The notes beneath the pieces are model-generated. The model searched no databases. It saw only the letters and a program-made list of their open reading frames with translations, and had not been told where the DNA came from. The position numbers and the translations under genes are program-made. DNA of 64,000 bases from Hufsiella arboris. GTDB lineage: Bacteria; Bacteroidota; Bacteroidia; Sphingobacteriales; Sphingobacteriaceae. Positions 53,499-61,706 of the stretch are shown piece by piece (position 1 is the first letter of the stretch; each line of letters begins with the position of its first letter). The stretch is taken from positions 248,001-312,000 of the forward strand of contig NZ_WVHT01000006.1 of the NCBI RefSeq assembly GCF_009834875.1, read 5' to 3'.

Positions 53499-54162
53499 TT
53501 TTCTTTTTAGTCTGTAAATTCTTTAAATGATCGGTGTTGTTAAATTCGACGATTGTAAAGCGAGTTCCATCGTATTCAACCTTATATAACGTAGTATTTT
53601 GATGCGGAAATTTATCCATATTATAAAGCGGCTCGTCTGTCAGCAGGCAAAGAAAGAGGCGCATTGCACGGCCGTGCATACATATCAGGATTGTTTTGTC
53701 ATCATTTTTTTCAATCAGGTTTTCGAGAATCTCCAATTGACGCTCCTTCACATCAAGCGGACTTTCACCCTGATCAAATTTCAACTGAAGATCGCCATCT
53801 TTCCAGCTTTTCATCATCGCCCTAAAAGCCGACCTGGTATCTTCCGTACTTTCCTGGCCTTCAAAAACTCCCCATGCCAGCTCATCTAAACCAGCGTATT
53901 GAATCCATGGAATTCCGTCGTCAATAAAATGTTGTACCGTTTGATGTGTACGCTTAAGCGTCGATGTGTAAAGCTTATCAAAAGGCACATTTTTGTACAT
54001 CTGATAAAACGCTTCCCCCTGCATTCTGCCTGTTTCATTCAAATCCGTATTCATTCCCCTGCCCTGCACAATTCCACGTTTGTTCAGATCTGTTTCGCCA
54101 TGGCGGATGATGTAAATAGTTTTCAGGGCACGTTGGTTGTTTTGGGAGTTTGATTCAGTCAT
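53485..54162 (-). CDS. Histidine phosphatase family protein
   Basis: A 225-residue phosphoglycerate-mutase-fold phosphatase. The catalytic motif is IYIIRHGETDLNKRGIVQGR with the nucleophilic His, the second His is in ILICMHGRAMRLF, and the charged middle part has LDELAWGVFEGQ. Such enzymes act on small phosphates in many pathways; the specific substrate is unknown. Its stop overlaps the mqnA start by 14 nt and it lies 49 nt below mqnE, so it is probably expressed with menaquinone genes. Confidence 0.9.
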   Translation of the reverse strand: MTESNSQNNQRALKTIYIIRHGETDLNKRGIVQGRGMNTDLNETGRMQGEAFYQMYKNVPFDKLYTSTLKRTHQTVQHFIDDGIPWIQYAGLDELAWGVFEGQESTEDTRSAFRAMMKSWKDGDLQLKFDQGESPLDVKERQLEILENLIEKNDDKTILICMHGRAMRLFLCLLTDEPLYNMDKFPHQNTTLYKVEYDGTRFTIVEFNNTDHLKNLQTKKKSEQD

Positions 54163-54211
54163 TATGATTTAATACGGTTATTAGCCGGTTAATATGTAAG
54201 TGTAGCAGAAC

Positions 54212-55405
54212 TCAGGAGATAATCGGAAGCTTGTAAAATTTGGGCTTTTCATCATCCGCAAACTCAAAATCAGAGTAATCTGTTACAACATTGTAGAGTG
54301 TATCGCGCTCAATTGGCTTTCTTCCAACCTGTTTGATCAGCTCGACAAGTTCACGGGTGCTCATACCAGGCTTTTGTTCTTCAGCGCCAGCCATTGAATA
54401 AATCTTGGTAGTGTCATCCAAAGTCCCATCAATATCATCAACACCAAAATTTAACGCTAATTGCGCGGTATTCCGGCTAATCATTGCCCAATAAGCTTTA
54501 ATGTGGTCAAAATTATCCAGGTAAATACGTGCGATAGCGTAGTTCCTTAAATCTTCTGTAACTGTCGATTCAGGAACATGCGACATCTGGTTATCCTGGT
54601 TTCTAAATTTCAACGGTATAAAGGTTTGAAATCCTCCGGTACGATCCTGCAACTGTCTTAGTCGTTCCATGTGATCAACACGGTGCCAAAACTCTTCGAT
54701 ATGGCCATAAAGCATGGTGGCATTTGACCGCATTCCCAGCTTATGCCATTCCTCGTGAATGTCCAGCCATTGATCCGCTGTACATTTATCTTTCGAAATC
54801 TGTTCGCGAATTTCAGGATGGAAAATTTCAGCGCCACCTCCGGGAATTGAGTCTAGCCCTGCCTCCTTCATCATTCTCATACCCTCAGTGTAGCTGATTT
54901 TGGCTTTCTTGAAGATGTAATGATATTCGACAGGCGTTAACGCTTTTACGTGAAGCTCTGGCCTGTGAATGTGTATCTTTCTAAAAAGTTCGGCATAAAA
55001 AGGAGCGTCGTACTGTGGCAAAACGCCTCCCACGATATGTACTTCGGTAACCGGCTGCCCATCGTATTTTTTTACGATATCAAGCATCTCCTCCATGCTA
55101 TATTCCCAACCTTCCGACCGTTGCTTTAACAGACGGGAGTATGAGCAGAATTTGCAATCGTAAACACAAAGATTGGTGGGCTCAATATGAAAGTTGCGAT
55201 TGAAATAGGTGTTATCGCCGTGTCGTTTTTCGCGAATATAGTTGGCAAGTGTCCCAACAAAAGCAAGTTCGCCTTTTTCATATAGCAACACACCTTCGTC
55301 AAAAGTAATTCGCTGGCTGTTTTTAACTTTCTCGGCTATGTATTTAAGTTCGGCTGATAGATTGGGATCGCTCAGCAAAACATTAAGGGTATATTCAGCG
55401 GCCAT
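54212..55405 (-). CDS. mqnE: Aminodeoxyfutalosine synthase MqnE
   Basis: Radical-SAM enzyme joining the enolpyruvyl benzoate ether to AdoMet-derived adenosine (EC 2.5.1.120). The cluster-binding motif CxxxCxxC is seen in NLCVYDCKFCSYSR. Further parts, such as TEVHIVGGVLPQYDAPFYAELF, GLDSIPGGGAEIFHPEIREQI and SNATMLYGHIEEFWHRVDHM, match MqnE rather than the related MqnC or CofH. Length 397 is normal. The start MAAEYTLN lies 17 nt after a -7 box at 55422. It forms an operon-like group with the phosphatase gene and mqnA. Confidence 0.92.
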   Translation of the reverse strand: MAAEYTLNVLLSDPNLSAELKYIAEKVKNSQRITFDEGVLLYEKGELAFVGTLANYIREKRHGDNTYFNRNFHIEPTNLCVYDCKFCSYSRLLKQRSEGWEYSMEEMLDIVKKYDGQPVTEVHIVGGVLPQYDAPFYAELFRKIHIHRPELHVKALTPVEYHYIFKKAKISYTEGMRMMKEAGLDSIPGGGAEIFHPEIREQISKDKCTADQWLDIHEEWHKLGMRSNATMLYGHIEEFWHRVDHMERLRQLQDRTGGFQTFIPLKFRNQDNQMSHVPESTVTEDLRNYAIARIYLDNFDHIKAYWAMISRNTAQLALNFGVDDIDGTLDDTTKIYSMAGAEEQKPGMSTRELVELIKQVGRKPIERDTLYNVVTDYSDFEFADDEKPKFYKLPIIS

Positions 55406-55421
55406 TCATTATTGTTTGCAA

Positions 55422-55429
55422 CAAAAATA
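55422..55429 (-). promoter_or_regulatory. -7 box TATTTTTG of mqnE
   Basis: Exact TAnnTTTG on the minus strand, 16 nt before the mqnE start. No clear -33 TTG at the usual distance. Confidence 0.45.
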
Positions 55430-55496
55430 CAATAATGAAGATAAATCATTTATCACGATGTTGTAACAAAGTTGGCGGTCGAGAACCTGCGGCTCG

Positions 55497-56291
55497 TTAT
55501 AACGCTATTTCCTGTGCTTCGTAAAACTCTCTAATCGGCTGAAACAATGGATGTAATCCTACTACGGCGCCAATAACGATCAAAGCGGGCGATCCAATAT
55601 TTTTTTCTTCGACGGCTTCAGCAATAGTCTTTATATTACCAACAACAACCTTTTCATCCTTTGTTGAGCCGTGCTGAATGACTGCCACCGGCATGCGGCT
55701 TCTGCCCTCTTTTTGATAAATTCCGACGATTTCAGCTACCTTTTCGATACCAAGCATAATAACAACCGTTGCATCGGTCTTTGCAGCTGTATATAAATCC
55801 GGCGATAAATTCCCTTTAGAATCAGTAGCTGAAATAATCCATAGGCTATCACTCATACCACGATGTGTAACCGGAACTCCCTGAAGCCCGGGAACTGAAA
55901 CAGCGCTGGAAATGCCGGGGATAATTTCGGTTTGAATGCTGTAAGATGCTGCATTATCAAGTTCTTCATATCCACGGCCGAAAACGAACAGATCGCCTGT
56001 TTTTAACCGGACAACATGGCCGAAATTTAAAGCGTAGTCGATGATAAGCTTGTTAACAGTTTCCTGCGAATAGGTATCGTCATCAACCGGGCTGCCGACA
56101 AATATTTTAGTTGCATGCTCAGGTGCATAATCCAATAAACTCTTATCAATATTCGCGTCGTATAAAATTACATCTGCGGATTTAATAGCATTGATGCCTT
56201 TCAAACTGATTAGTTCCGGATCTCCCGGCCCTGCGCCAACTAATGTAATCTTCGGCTCTTTTACTGTAGTTGATTGTGCTGATAAAATCAT
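55497..56291 (-). CDS. cobA: Divergent uroporphyrinogen-III C-methyltransferase paralogue
   Basis: A 264-residue tetrapyrrole methylase. The opening ITLVGAGPGDPELISLKGINAI is conventional and the VPVTHRG and FVFGRGYEE motifs are retained, but the SAM-site loop reads RLKTGDLFVFGRG where the first copy (42315-43049) has RLKGGDPFIFGRG. It has a 12-residue N-terminal and a C-terminal extension. Presumably it makes precorrin-2 for sirohaem in sulfite reduction. Its leader carries a cysteine-codon uORF and terminator that suggest control by cysteine supply, in line with a dedicated sulfur-assimilation copy. Enzymatic competence of the altered loop is unproven. Confidence 0.85.
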   Translation of the reverse strand: MILSAQSTTVKEPKITLVGAGPGDPELISLKGINAIKSADVILYDANIDKSLLDYAPEHATKIFVGSPVDDDTYSQETVNKLIIDYALNFGHVVRLKTGDLFVFGRGYEELDNAASYSIQTEIIPGISSAVSVPGLQGVPVTHRGMSDSLWIISATDSKGNLSPDLYTAAKTDATVVIMLGIEKVAEIVGIYQKEGRSRMPVAVIQHGSTKDEKVVVGNIKTIAEAVEEKNIGSPALIVIGAVVGLHPLFQPIREFYEAQEIAL

Positions 56292-56312
56292 TTTATAAAA
56301 CTTTTATATGAT

Positions 56313-56345
56313 AAAAAAGCCTCTTCTGTAGCAGAAGAGGCTTTT
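56313..56345 (-). terminator. Intrinsic terminator (attenuator) before the second cobA
   Basis: A 14-bp stem (56345-56332 with 56328-56315, core GCCTCTTCTG/CAGAAGAGGC), 3-nt loop and T6 on the minus strand, 21 nt upstream of the cobA ATG. The 5' arm holds CTCTTCT, which can pair instead with AGAAGAG (56370-56364) directly after the uORF stop codon. Confidence 0.85.
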
Positions 56346-56370
56346 AAACTATGATTAATTATACTCTTCT

Positions 56371-56448
56371 TTATAAACGATACCGCGAACAACAAGTATT
56401 GCACATAATCATGTAATTGAACTTGCCGTGTGTTTTATTTGATACCAT
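56371..56448 (-). CDS. Cysteine-rich leader peptide, 25 residues
   Basis: Short ORF from ATG 56448 to TAA 56373-56371; its C-terminal part reads MIMCNTCCSRYRL. Three cysteine codons (56403-56401, 56394-56392, 56391-56389), two of them adjacent, fall 5 to 10 codons before the stop. The ATG is 4 nt after a TATATTTG box, so the message is probably leaderless; internal ATGs at 56412 and 56406 are alternatives. A ribosome halted at the TGT-TGT pair would leave the post-stop AGAAGAG strand free, while a ribosome at the stop would cover it. I infer a regulatory rather than a functional peptide. Confidence 0.6.
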   Translation of the reverse strand: MVSNKTHGKFNYMIMCNTCCSRYRL

Positions 56449-56452
56449 GTCA

Positions 56453-56483
56453 CAAATATATAAAATCTATCAACTTAATAGAT
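56453..56483 (-). promoter_or_regulatory. Promoter and palindrome of the cobA leader
   Basis: Minus-strand TATATTTG (56460-56453) is an exact -7 box; no TTG occurs at -33. Instead the palindrome ATCTAT-N7-ATAGAT (56465-56483) covers about -17 to -35 relative to the start. It resembles the dyads at 25158-25204, so it may bind a related regulator. Confidence 0.5.
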
Positions 56484-56522
56484 TATCTATAAAAATATTT
56501 TTTAATTCTTTTTAAGCATTGT

Positions 56523-57659
56523 TTACAAAGGTTTTTTAGAACTCTCCTCTTTTAGTTCGTGTTGCACCTCATCGCTGGTACTTCGTAATTCTGGGGTTGT
56601 CATCGGGCTATTCTCTGGTTTTTCATCTCCAAGTAAAACTCCCCATTGTTTAAAAGATTCGGTCCTGTCGAAAATAACTTTTAATACGGCGATGGTTGGA
56701 AGGGATAAAAACATACCTGATACTCCTGCAAGTAAACCGCCGACGAAAACTCCTACAAGCGTTCCTAAGGCATTTATTCTGACTTTAGAGCCTACTATTC
56801 TTGGCATCAGGATATTATTATCGAGAAACTGAACGCCCGCAATAACCAGAAGGACTGTAATAACAGGCCATAGTTCATTAGATGACGACAATGTTAGCAG
56901 CACGGCAATAATGTTTCCGAACAAGGCGCCGATGTAGGGTATCAAGTTCAGAATCGCGAAAATGACACCTATCAGCAATGCGTGCTTTATACCGATAATC
57001 ATCAGTATACCGCCAAGCAAGATCGTCATGTATGTAACTTGTATCAACAGGCCAACCAGGTAGCTTTTGATTATATTTTCGGTTTCACGCATCGAATCCT
57101 CCACTTTTTTATGATCCTCGGGTTTAAACCACATGAAAATAAACCGTAAAAGAAGATTCTTATAAAACATCATAAGGAAAATGTAGATAGGCAAAAGCCC
57201 TACAAACACCAGAACGGAAGAAACGGAGCCTGCTGTGGTACTTAAAAAGCTGCCGGCGAAATCCATTAGTTTATTATTCTGCTCATTAATAATCTGAATC
57301 TGCTCTTTTGTAGAATAGTGCGTTAGCCTGCTTATCCAGTTACTTAATGAAGTAAGATGGTTGTTTACGTTAGCCTTAATTTGTGGAAAATCCCTTACCA
57401 TAATCCCGATCTGCGTGGAAAGGAAATAAACTATTAACCCTACTAAAATGGCGAGACATAAAATCGACAGAACTATCGCCAATACCTCTGGAATTCTTTT
57501 TTTTCGCAGCTTCCTGTAAATTGGAAGCAATACAACACTCATAAAAAATGCCATCAGCAATGGCATTACAATACTATTTCCTAAAACTACAAGCAAACCA
57601 AGAAGGCAAAGTCCAAGTAATTCAACAGATCGTTTAACGGTTAGCGGCAATTCGTTCAT
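56523..57659 (-). CDS. AI-2E family transporter (YhhQ/PerM-like)
   Basis: A 378-residue polytopic membrane protein of the AI-2E/PerM family. About eight hydrophobic segments, including GLCLLGLLVVLGNSIVMPLLMAFFMSVVLL and IPLLLGGILMIIGIKHALLIGVIFAILNLIPYIGALFGNI, and the signature DNNILMPRIVGSKVRINAL. Despite the name, most members have no demonstrated link to autoinducer-2; some are Na+/H+ or small-molecule exporters. It ends 178 nt before the second cobA on the same strand and may feed into the leader described there. The C-terminal tail is polar and charged. Confidence 0.88.
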   Translation of the reverse strand: MNELPLTVKRSVELLGLCLLGLLVVLGNSIVMPLLMAFFMSVVLLPIYRKLRKKRIPEVLAIVLSILCLAILVGLIVYFLSTQIGIMVRDFPQIKANVNNHLTSLSNWISRLTHYSTKEQIQIINEQNNKLMDFAGSFLSTTAGSVSSVLVFVGLLPIYIFLMMFYKNLLLRFIFMWFKPEDHKKVEDSMRETENIIKSYLVGLLIQVTYMTILLGGILMIIGIKHALLIGVIFAILNLIPYIGALFGNIIAVLLTLSSSNELWPVITVLLVIAGVQFLDNNILMPRIVGSKVRINALGTLVGVFVGGLLAGVSGMFLSLPTIAVLKVIFDRTESFKQWGVLLGDEKPENSPMTTPELRSTSDEVQHELKEESSKKPL

Positions 57660-57763
57660 GGGAAGATGATTTATCTGTTAACAATACTTTAACAACATCG
57701 TTTCATTAATACTTGGTGTTTTAATTAAGATTTAATAACTATGCCCATCTGTAAAAATTAGTT

Positions 57764-58891
57764 ATGAAGTTAGAAACTATCGCCATACATTCCGGGAACA
57801 GAATCGATGAGACTACGAAGGCAGCAATACAGCCAATTACGCTTTCAACAACATTTGAGCGCGGTGCTGACGGTGATTATCCCGGAGGCTATATTTACAC
57901 ACGTTCTGATAATCCTAATAGAGCTTCGCTTGAAGATGTGCTTGCAAAATTAGAGAACGGGGCAGATGCCTGTGCCTTCTCGTCAGGCAATGCAGCGGGT
58001 GGATCGGTTTTCCAGGCCTTAAAGCCCGGAAGTCATGTAATTGCCCCTTCTGATATGTACCATGGCTTAAGAAACTTGCTGCTCCAGGTTTATCAGGGTA
58101 TTTTAACGGTCGACTTCGTTGATCAATCAGCTATTGAAAATATTAAGGCCGCAATAAAGCCTGAAACGCGATTAATATGGATCGAAACACCGTCTAATCC
58201 ATTGTTAAAAATTACAGACATCAGATCAATTACCAAACTTGCAAAAGAACAAGGAATTTTTGTCTGCTGTGATAATACGTTTGCCACTCCTGTTTTACAA
58301 AGTCCCTTACTTTTAGACGCCGATTTGGTAATGCATTCAACAACTAAATATTTAGGCGGACACAGCGATGTCTTGGGAGGTGCATTAATCACAAAAGAAA
58401 AATCTGATTTCTGGCAGCGTATACGTGATATCCAGGGATTATCGGGTGCAGTACCCTCTCCTTTTGATTGCTATATGACTGTTCGCGGCATTAAAACTCT
58501 GCCGTATCGAATGAAAGGGCACGTAGAAAATGCGCAAAAACTAGCCGAATTTTTAAGCACGCACGACGATATTGAAGCTGTTTTTTATCCTGGTCTGCCA
58601 AGCCACGAAAATCATTCGGTGGCTGCTTCGCAAATGAATGGCTTTGGTGGAATGCTGTCGTTTTTGGTTAAAGGCGACGAACAAGCAGCGAAAAAGGTTG
58701 CCAATGCGACTAAGATATTCACACAGGCAACCAGCTTGGGTGGTGTCGAAAGCCTCATCGAACATCGCGCATCGGTTGAAGGTCCGGATACAAAAACGCC
58801 CGTTAATCTGTTAAGAGTGTCCGTTGGGCTGGAAAATATCGACGATCTGGTGGAAGATATATCACTGGCAATCAGAACGTTGAAAAACTGA
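57764..58891 (+). CDS. Trans-sulfuration PLP enzyme (cystathionine gamma-synthase type)
   Basis: A 375-residue Cys/Met-metabolism PLP enzyme. It starts MKLETIAIHSGNRIDETTKAAIQPI and has ADACAFSSGNAAG, WIETPSNPLLKITDI, and the PLP lysine in HSTTKYLGGHSDVLGGAL. The C-terminal GGVESLIEHRASVEG differs slightly among CGS, cystathionine beta-lyase and methionine gamma-lyase, so the exact reaction is open; gamma-synthase or gamma-lyase is most likely. It is read toward the SAM-riboswitch-controlled metY operon but has no riboswitch itself. Confidence 0.87.
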   Translation: MKLETIAIHSGNRIDETTKAAIQPITLSTTFERGADGDYPGGYIYTRSDNPNRASLEDVLAKLENGADACAFSSGNAAGGSVFQALKPGSHVIAPSDMYHGLRNLLLQVYQGILTVDFVDQSAIENIKAAIKPETRLIWIETPSNPLLKITDIRSITKLAKEQGIFVCCDNTFATPVLQSPLLLDADLVMHSTTKYLGGHSDVLGGALITKEKSDFWQRIRDIQGLSGAVPSPFDCYMTVRGIKTLPYRMKGHVENAQKLAEFLSTHDDIEAVFYPGLPSHENHSVAASQMNGFGGMLSFLVKGDEQAAKKVANATKIFTQATSLGGVESLIEHRASVEGPDTKTPVNLLRVSVGLENIDDLVEDISLAIRTLKN

Positions 58892-58903
58892 TAAAAATTT
58901 AAT

Positions 58904-58935
58904 TTTGCAAATAGCGATCTAACTAAATATATTTG
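58904..58935 (+). promoter_or_regulatory. Promoter of the metY leader
   Basis: TTTG (58904-58907), 20-nt spacer, exact TATATTTG (58928-58935). It starts the riboswitch-bearing leader at about 58940, just after the preceding gene. Confidence 0.7.
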
Positions 58936-58989
58936 AAACATTATTTGGCGATTAAACCAATCTATCAATAACCCGTAAAAAGGTCTTTG

Positions 58990-59098
58990 ATTTATAAAGA
59001 AGTGGCGAGAGACAGGCTCTATGACCCACTGGCAACCCTGAAGTCTGACTTCAGAAGGTGCCAATTCCTTTCCCGGAATTTTTAGGGAAGCTATAAAT
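58990..59098 (+). promoter_or_regulatory. SAM riboswitch (SAM-I type) of metY
   Basis: S-adenosylmethionine sensor. Visible elements are the GGCGAGAGACAGGC core, ATGACCCACTGGCAACC, hairpin P3 (CTGAAGT/ACTTCAG, about 59038-59054), AGGTGCCAATTCC, and a P4 (AATTCC/GGAATT). The ends pair as P1, ATTTATA (58990-58996) with TATAAAT (59092-59098). The order and spacing match the SAM-I class. No strong terminator follows, so its expression platform is unclear; it may act through the uORF and structures downstream. The controlled genes metY, metX and hom make methionine, as expected. Confidence 0.88.
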
Positions 59099-59107
59099 TT
59101 TAAAACC

Positions 59108-59221
59108 ATGAATAAAAAAGAAATCTCTCCGTTACGGGGAACAACTCCCTTCAAAACACGCACAACAGACGCGATATATCATTGCCGTCGATATTCCATG
59201 TGCGCTTGCTGCTGCTGTTAA
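59108..59221 (+). CDS. Leader peptide ending MCACCCC, 37 residues
   Basis: Short ORF from ATG 59108 to TAA 59219-59221, in the metY leader between the SAM riboswitch and the gene. The last codons encode MCACCCC: five cysteine codons, four of them consecutive (59207-59218) and ending at the stop. An internal ATG at 59198 would give just that 7-residue peptide. Four consecutive Cys codons in non-coding DNA are improbable by chance, and their place before the sulfur-assimilating metY points to ribosome stalling when Cys-tRNA is short. Not a functional peptide, I infer. Confidence 0.6.
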   Translation: MNKKEISPLRGTTPFKTRTTDAIYHCRRYSMCACCCC

Positions 59222-59225
59222 CGCT

Positions 59226-59290
59226 TCTTTCATAGTCGCATGAAAGATTAATGCCTGATGCATTAAGGAATAACTTCAATCGTTGTTCCC
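59226..59290 (+). promoter_or_regulatory. Hairpins downstream of the metY leader peptide
   Basis: Three dyads lie between the uORF stop and metY: TCTTTCAT/ATGAAAGA (59226-59233 with 59240-59247), TTAATGC/GCATTAA (59248-59254 with 59260-59266) and GGAATAAC/GTTGTTCC (59267-59274 with 59282-59289, one G-T pair). The last strand can instead pair perfectly over 9 bp (59282-59290) with GGGAACAAC in the uORF (59137-59145). No T run follows, so control by translation or Rho is more likely than intrinsic termination. Confidence 0.5.
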
Positions 59291-59324
59291 ACCAAACTTA
59301 AAGTTCAAATCACTAAAATCTTAA

Positions 59325-60629
<1,305 letters not shown>

Positions 60630-60643
60630 TTTACCAGATACGA

Positions 60644-61705
60644 ATGAGTAACTTTCATCTCTATAAACATAACAAGTCGCTTAAATTAGAAAGTGGTAAA
60701 AGCATTCAAAATCTTGAAATCGCTTATCACACGTATGGCACATTAAACAAGAAAAAAGATAACGTCGTCTGGGTTTGTCACGCTCTTACTGCCAATTCTG
60801 ATGTATTTGACTGGTGGAAAGGGTTATTTGGTGACAATGACCTTTTTAATCCCAAAGATTACTTCATTATCTGTCCAAACACCTTAGGTTCACCATACGG
60901 CACAACCAATCCGTTAAGCATTAATCCGGCTACGGGCAGTTCTTATTTCCTGTCTTTTCCGCAATTTACGGTGAAGGACATGGCGCTGATCCACCAGATT
61001 CTGGCCGATCATCTTTCCATCCAGACAATCCAGGTTTTAATCGGAGGATCACTGGGTGGACAACAGGCTCTTGAATGGGCGATAGAAAAACCCAAAAAAA
61101 TAAAAAAATTGATTTTGCTTGCAACGAATGCCTTCCACTCGCCGTGGGGTATTGCAAATAATGAAAGTCAGCGTCTTGCTATAGCTGCCGATCGTACTTT
61201 TTATGCTAATTCAGCAGACGGTGGCAAAAAAGGTCTCAAAGCAGCCAGAAGTATGGCCCTTCTTTCCTATAGAACGTATGAGACATACGGAATTTCACAG
61301 CAAGAAATTTCAACAGATAAAAAAGATGATTTCAGAGCATCATCCTATCAAAATCACCAGGGAGATAAATTAGTTATTAGGTATAATGCGTTTAGTTACT
61401 GGTACTTAACAAAAGCTATGGATAGTCATAATTTAGGTAGAAAGCGTGAAAGTATTGAATATGCTCTGCGTTTGGTTGAATCTCAGACTTTAGTTGTTGG
61501 TGTCAGATCAGATTTACTTTTTCCACCAGACGAACAGAAGTATTTAGCTAAGCATATCCCAAATGCAGACTACGTGGAGATTGATTCCTTCTATGGCCAT
61601 GATGGATTTTTAGTTGAAACAGAATTATTAACCAGGGAGATGGCTGCTTTTTTAAAGCAATCTCCCGAAGAAAAGGACATCAGAACACTACATAAGATCG
61701 CTTAA
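60644..61705 (+). CDS. metX: Homoserine O-acetyltransferase
   Basis: Acetylates homoserine with acetyl-CoA (EC 2.3.1.31), giving the substrate of MetY. An alpha/beta-hydrolase with the nucleophilic Ser in IGGSLGGQQALEWA, the conserved SPYGTTNPLSINPATG near the N-terminus and the catalytic Asp-His in the C-terminal half (GVRSDLLFPPDEQ; FYGHDGFLVETE). 353 residues is normal. Acyl specificity (acetyl versus succinyl) is inferred from family and metY; the sequence does not prove it. One base separates its stop from hom. Confidence 0.94.
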   Translation: MSNFHLYKHNKSLKLESGKSIQNLEIAYHTYGTLNKKKDNVVWVCHALTANSDVFDWWKGLFGDNDLFNPKDYFIICPNTLGSPYGTTNPLSINPATGSSYFLSFPQFTVKDMALIHQILADHLSIQTIQVLIGGSLGGQQALEWAIEKPKKIKKLILLATNAFHSPWGIANNESQRLAIAADRTFYANSADGGKKGLKAARSMALLSYRTYETYGISQQEISTDKKDDFRASSYQNHQGDKLVIRYNAFSYWYLTKAMDSHNLGRKRESIEYALRLVESQTLVVGVRSDLLFPPDEQKYLAKHIPNADYVEIDSFYGHDGFLVETELLTREMAAFLKQSPEEKDIRTLHKIA

Positions 61706-61706
61706 T

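Noticed and set aside
57741-57761. Mini-ORF MPICKN just before the trans-sulfuration gene, considered as a third cysteine leader
   Set aside because: Only one Cys codon, overlaps the gene start region, and has no hairpin or promoter; likely chance.
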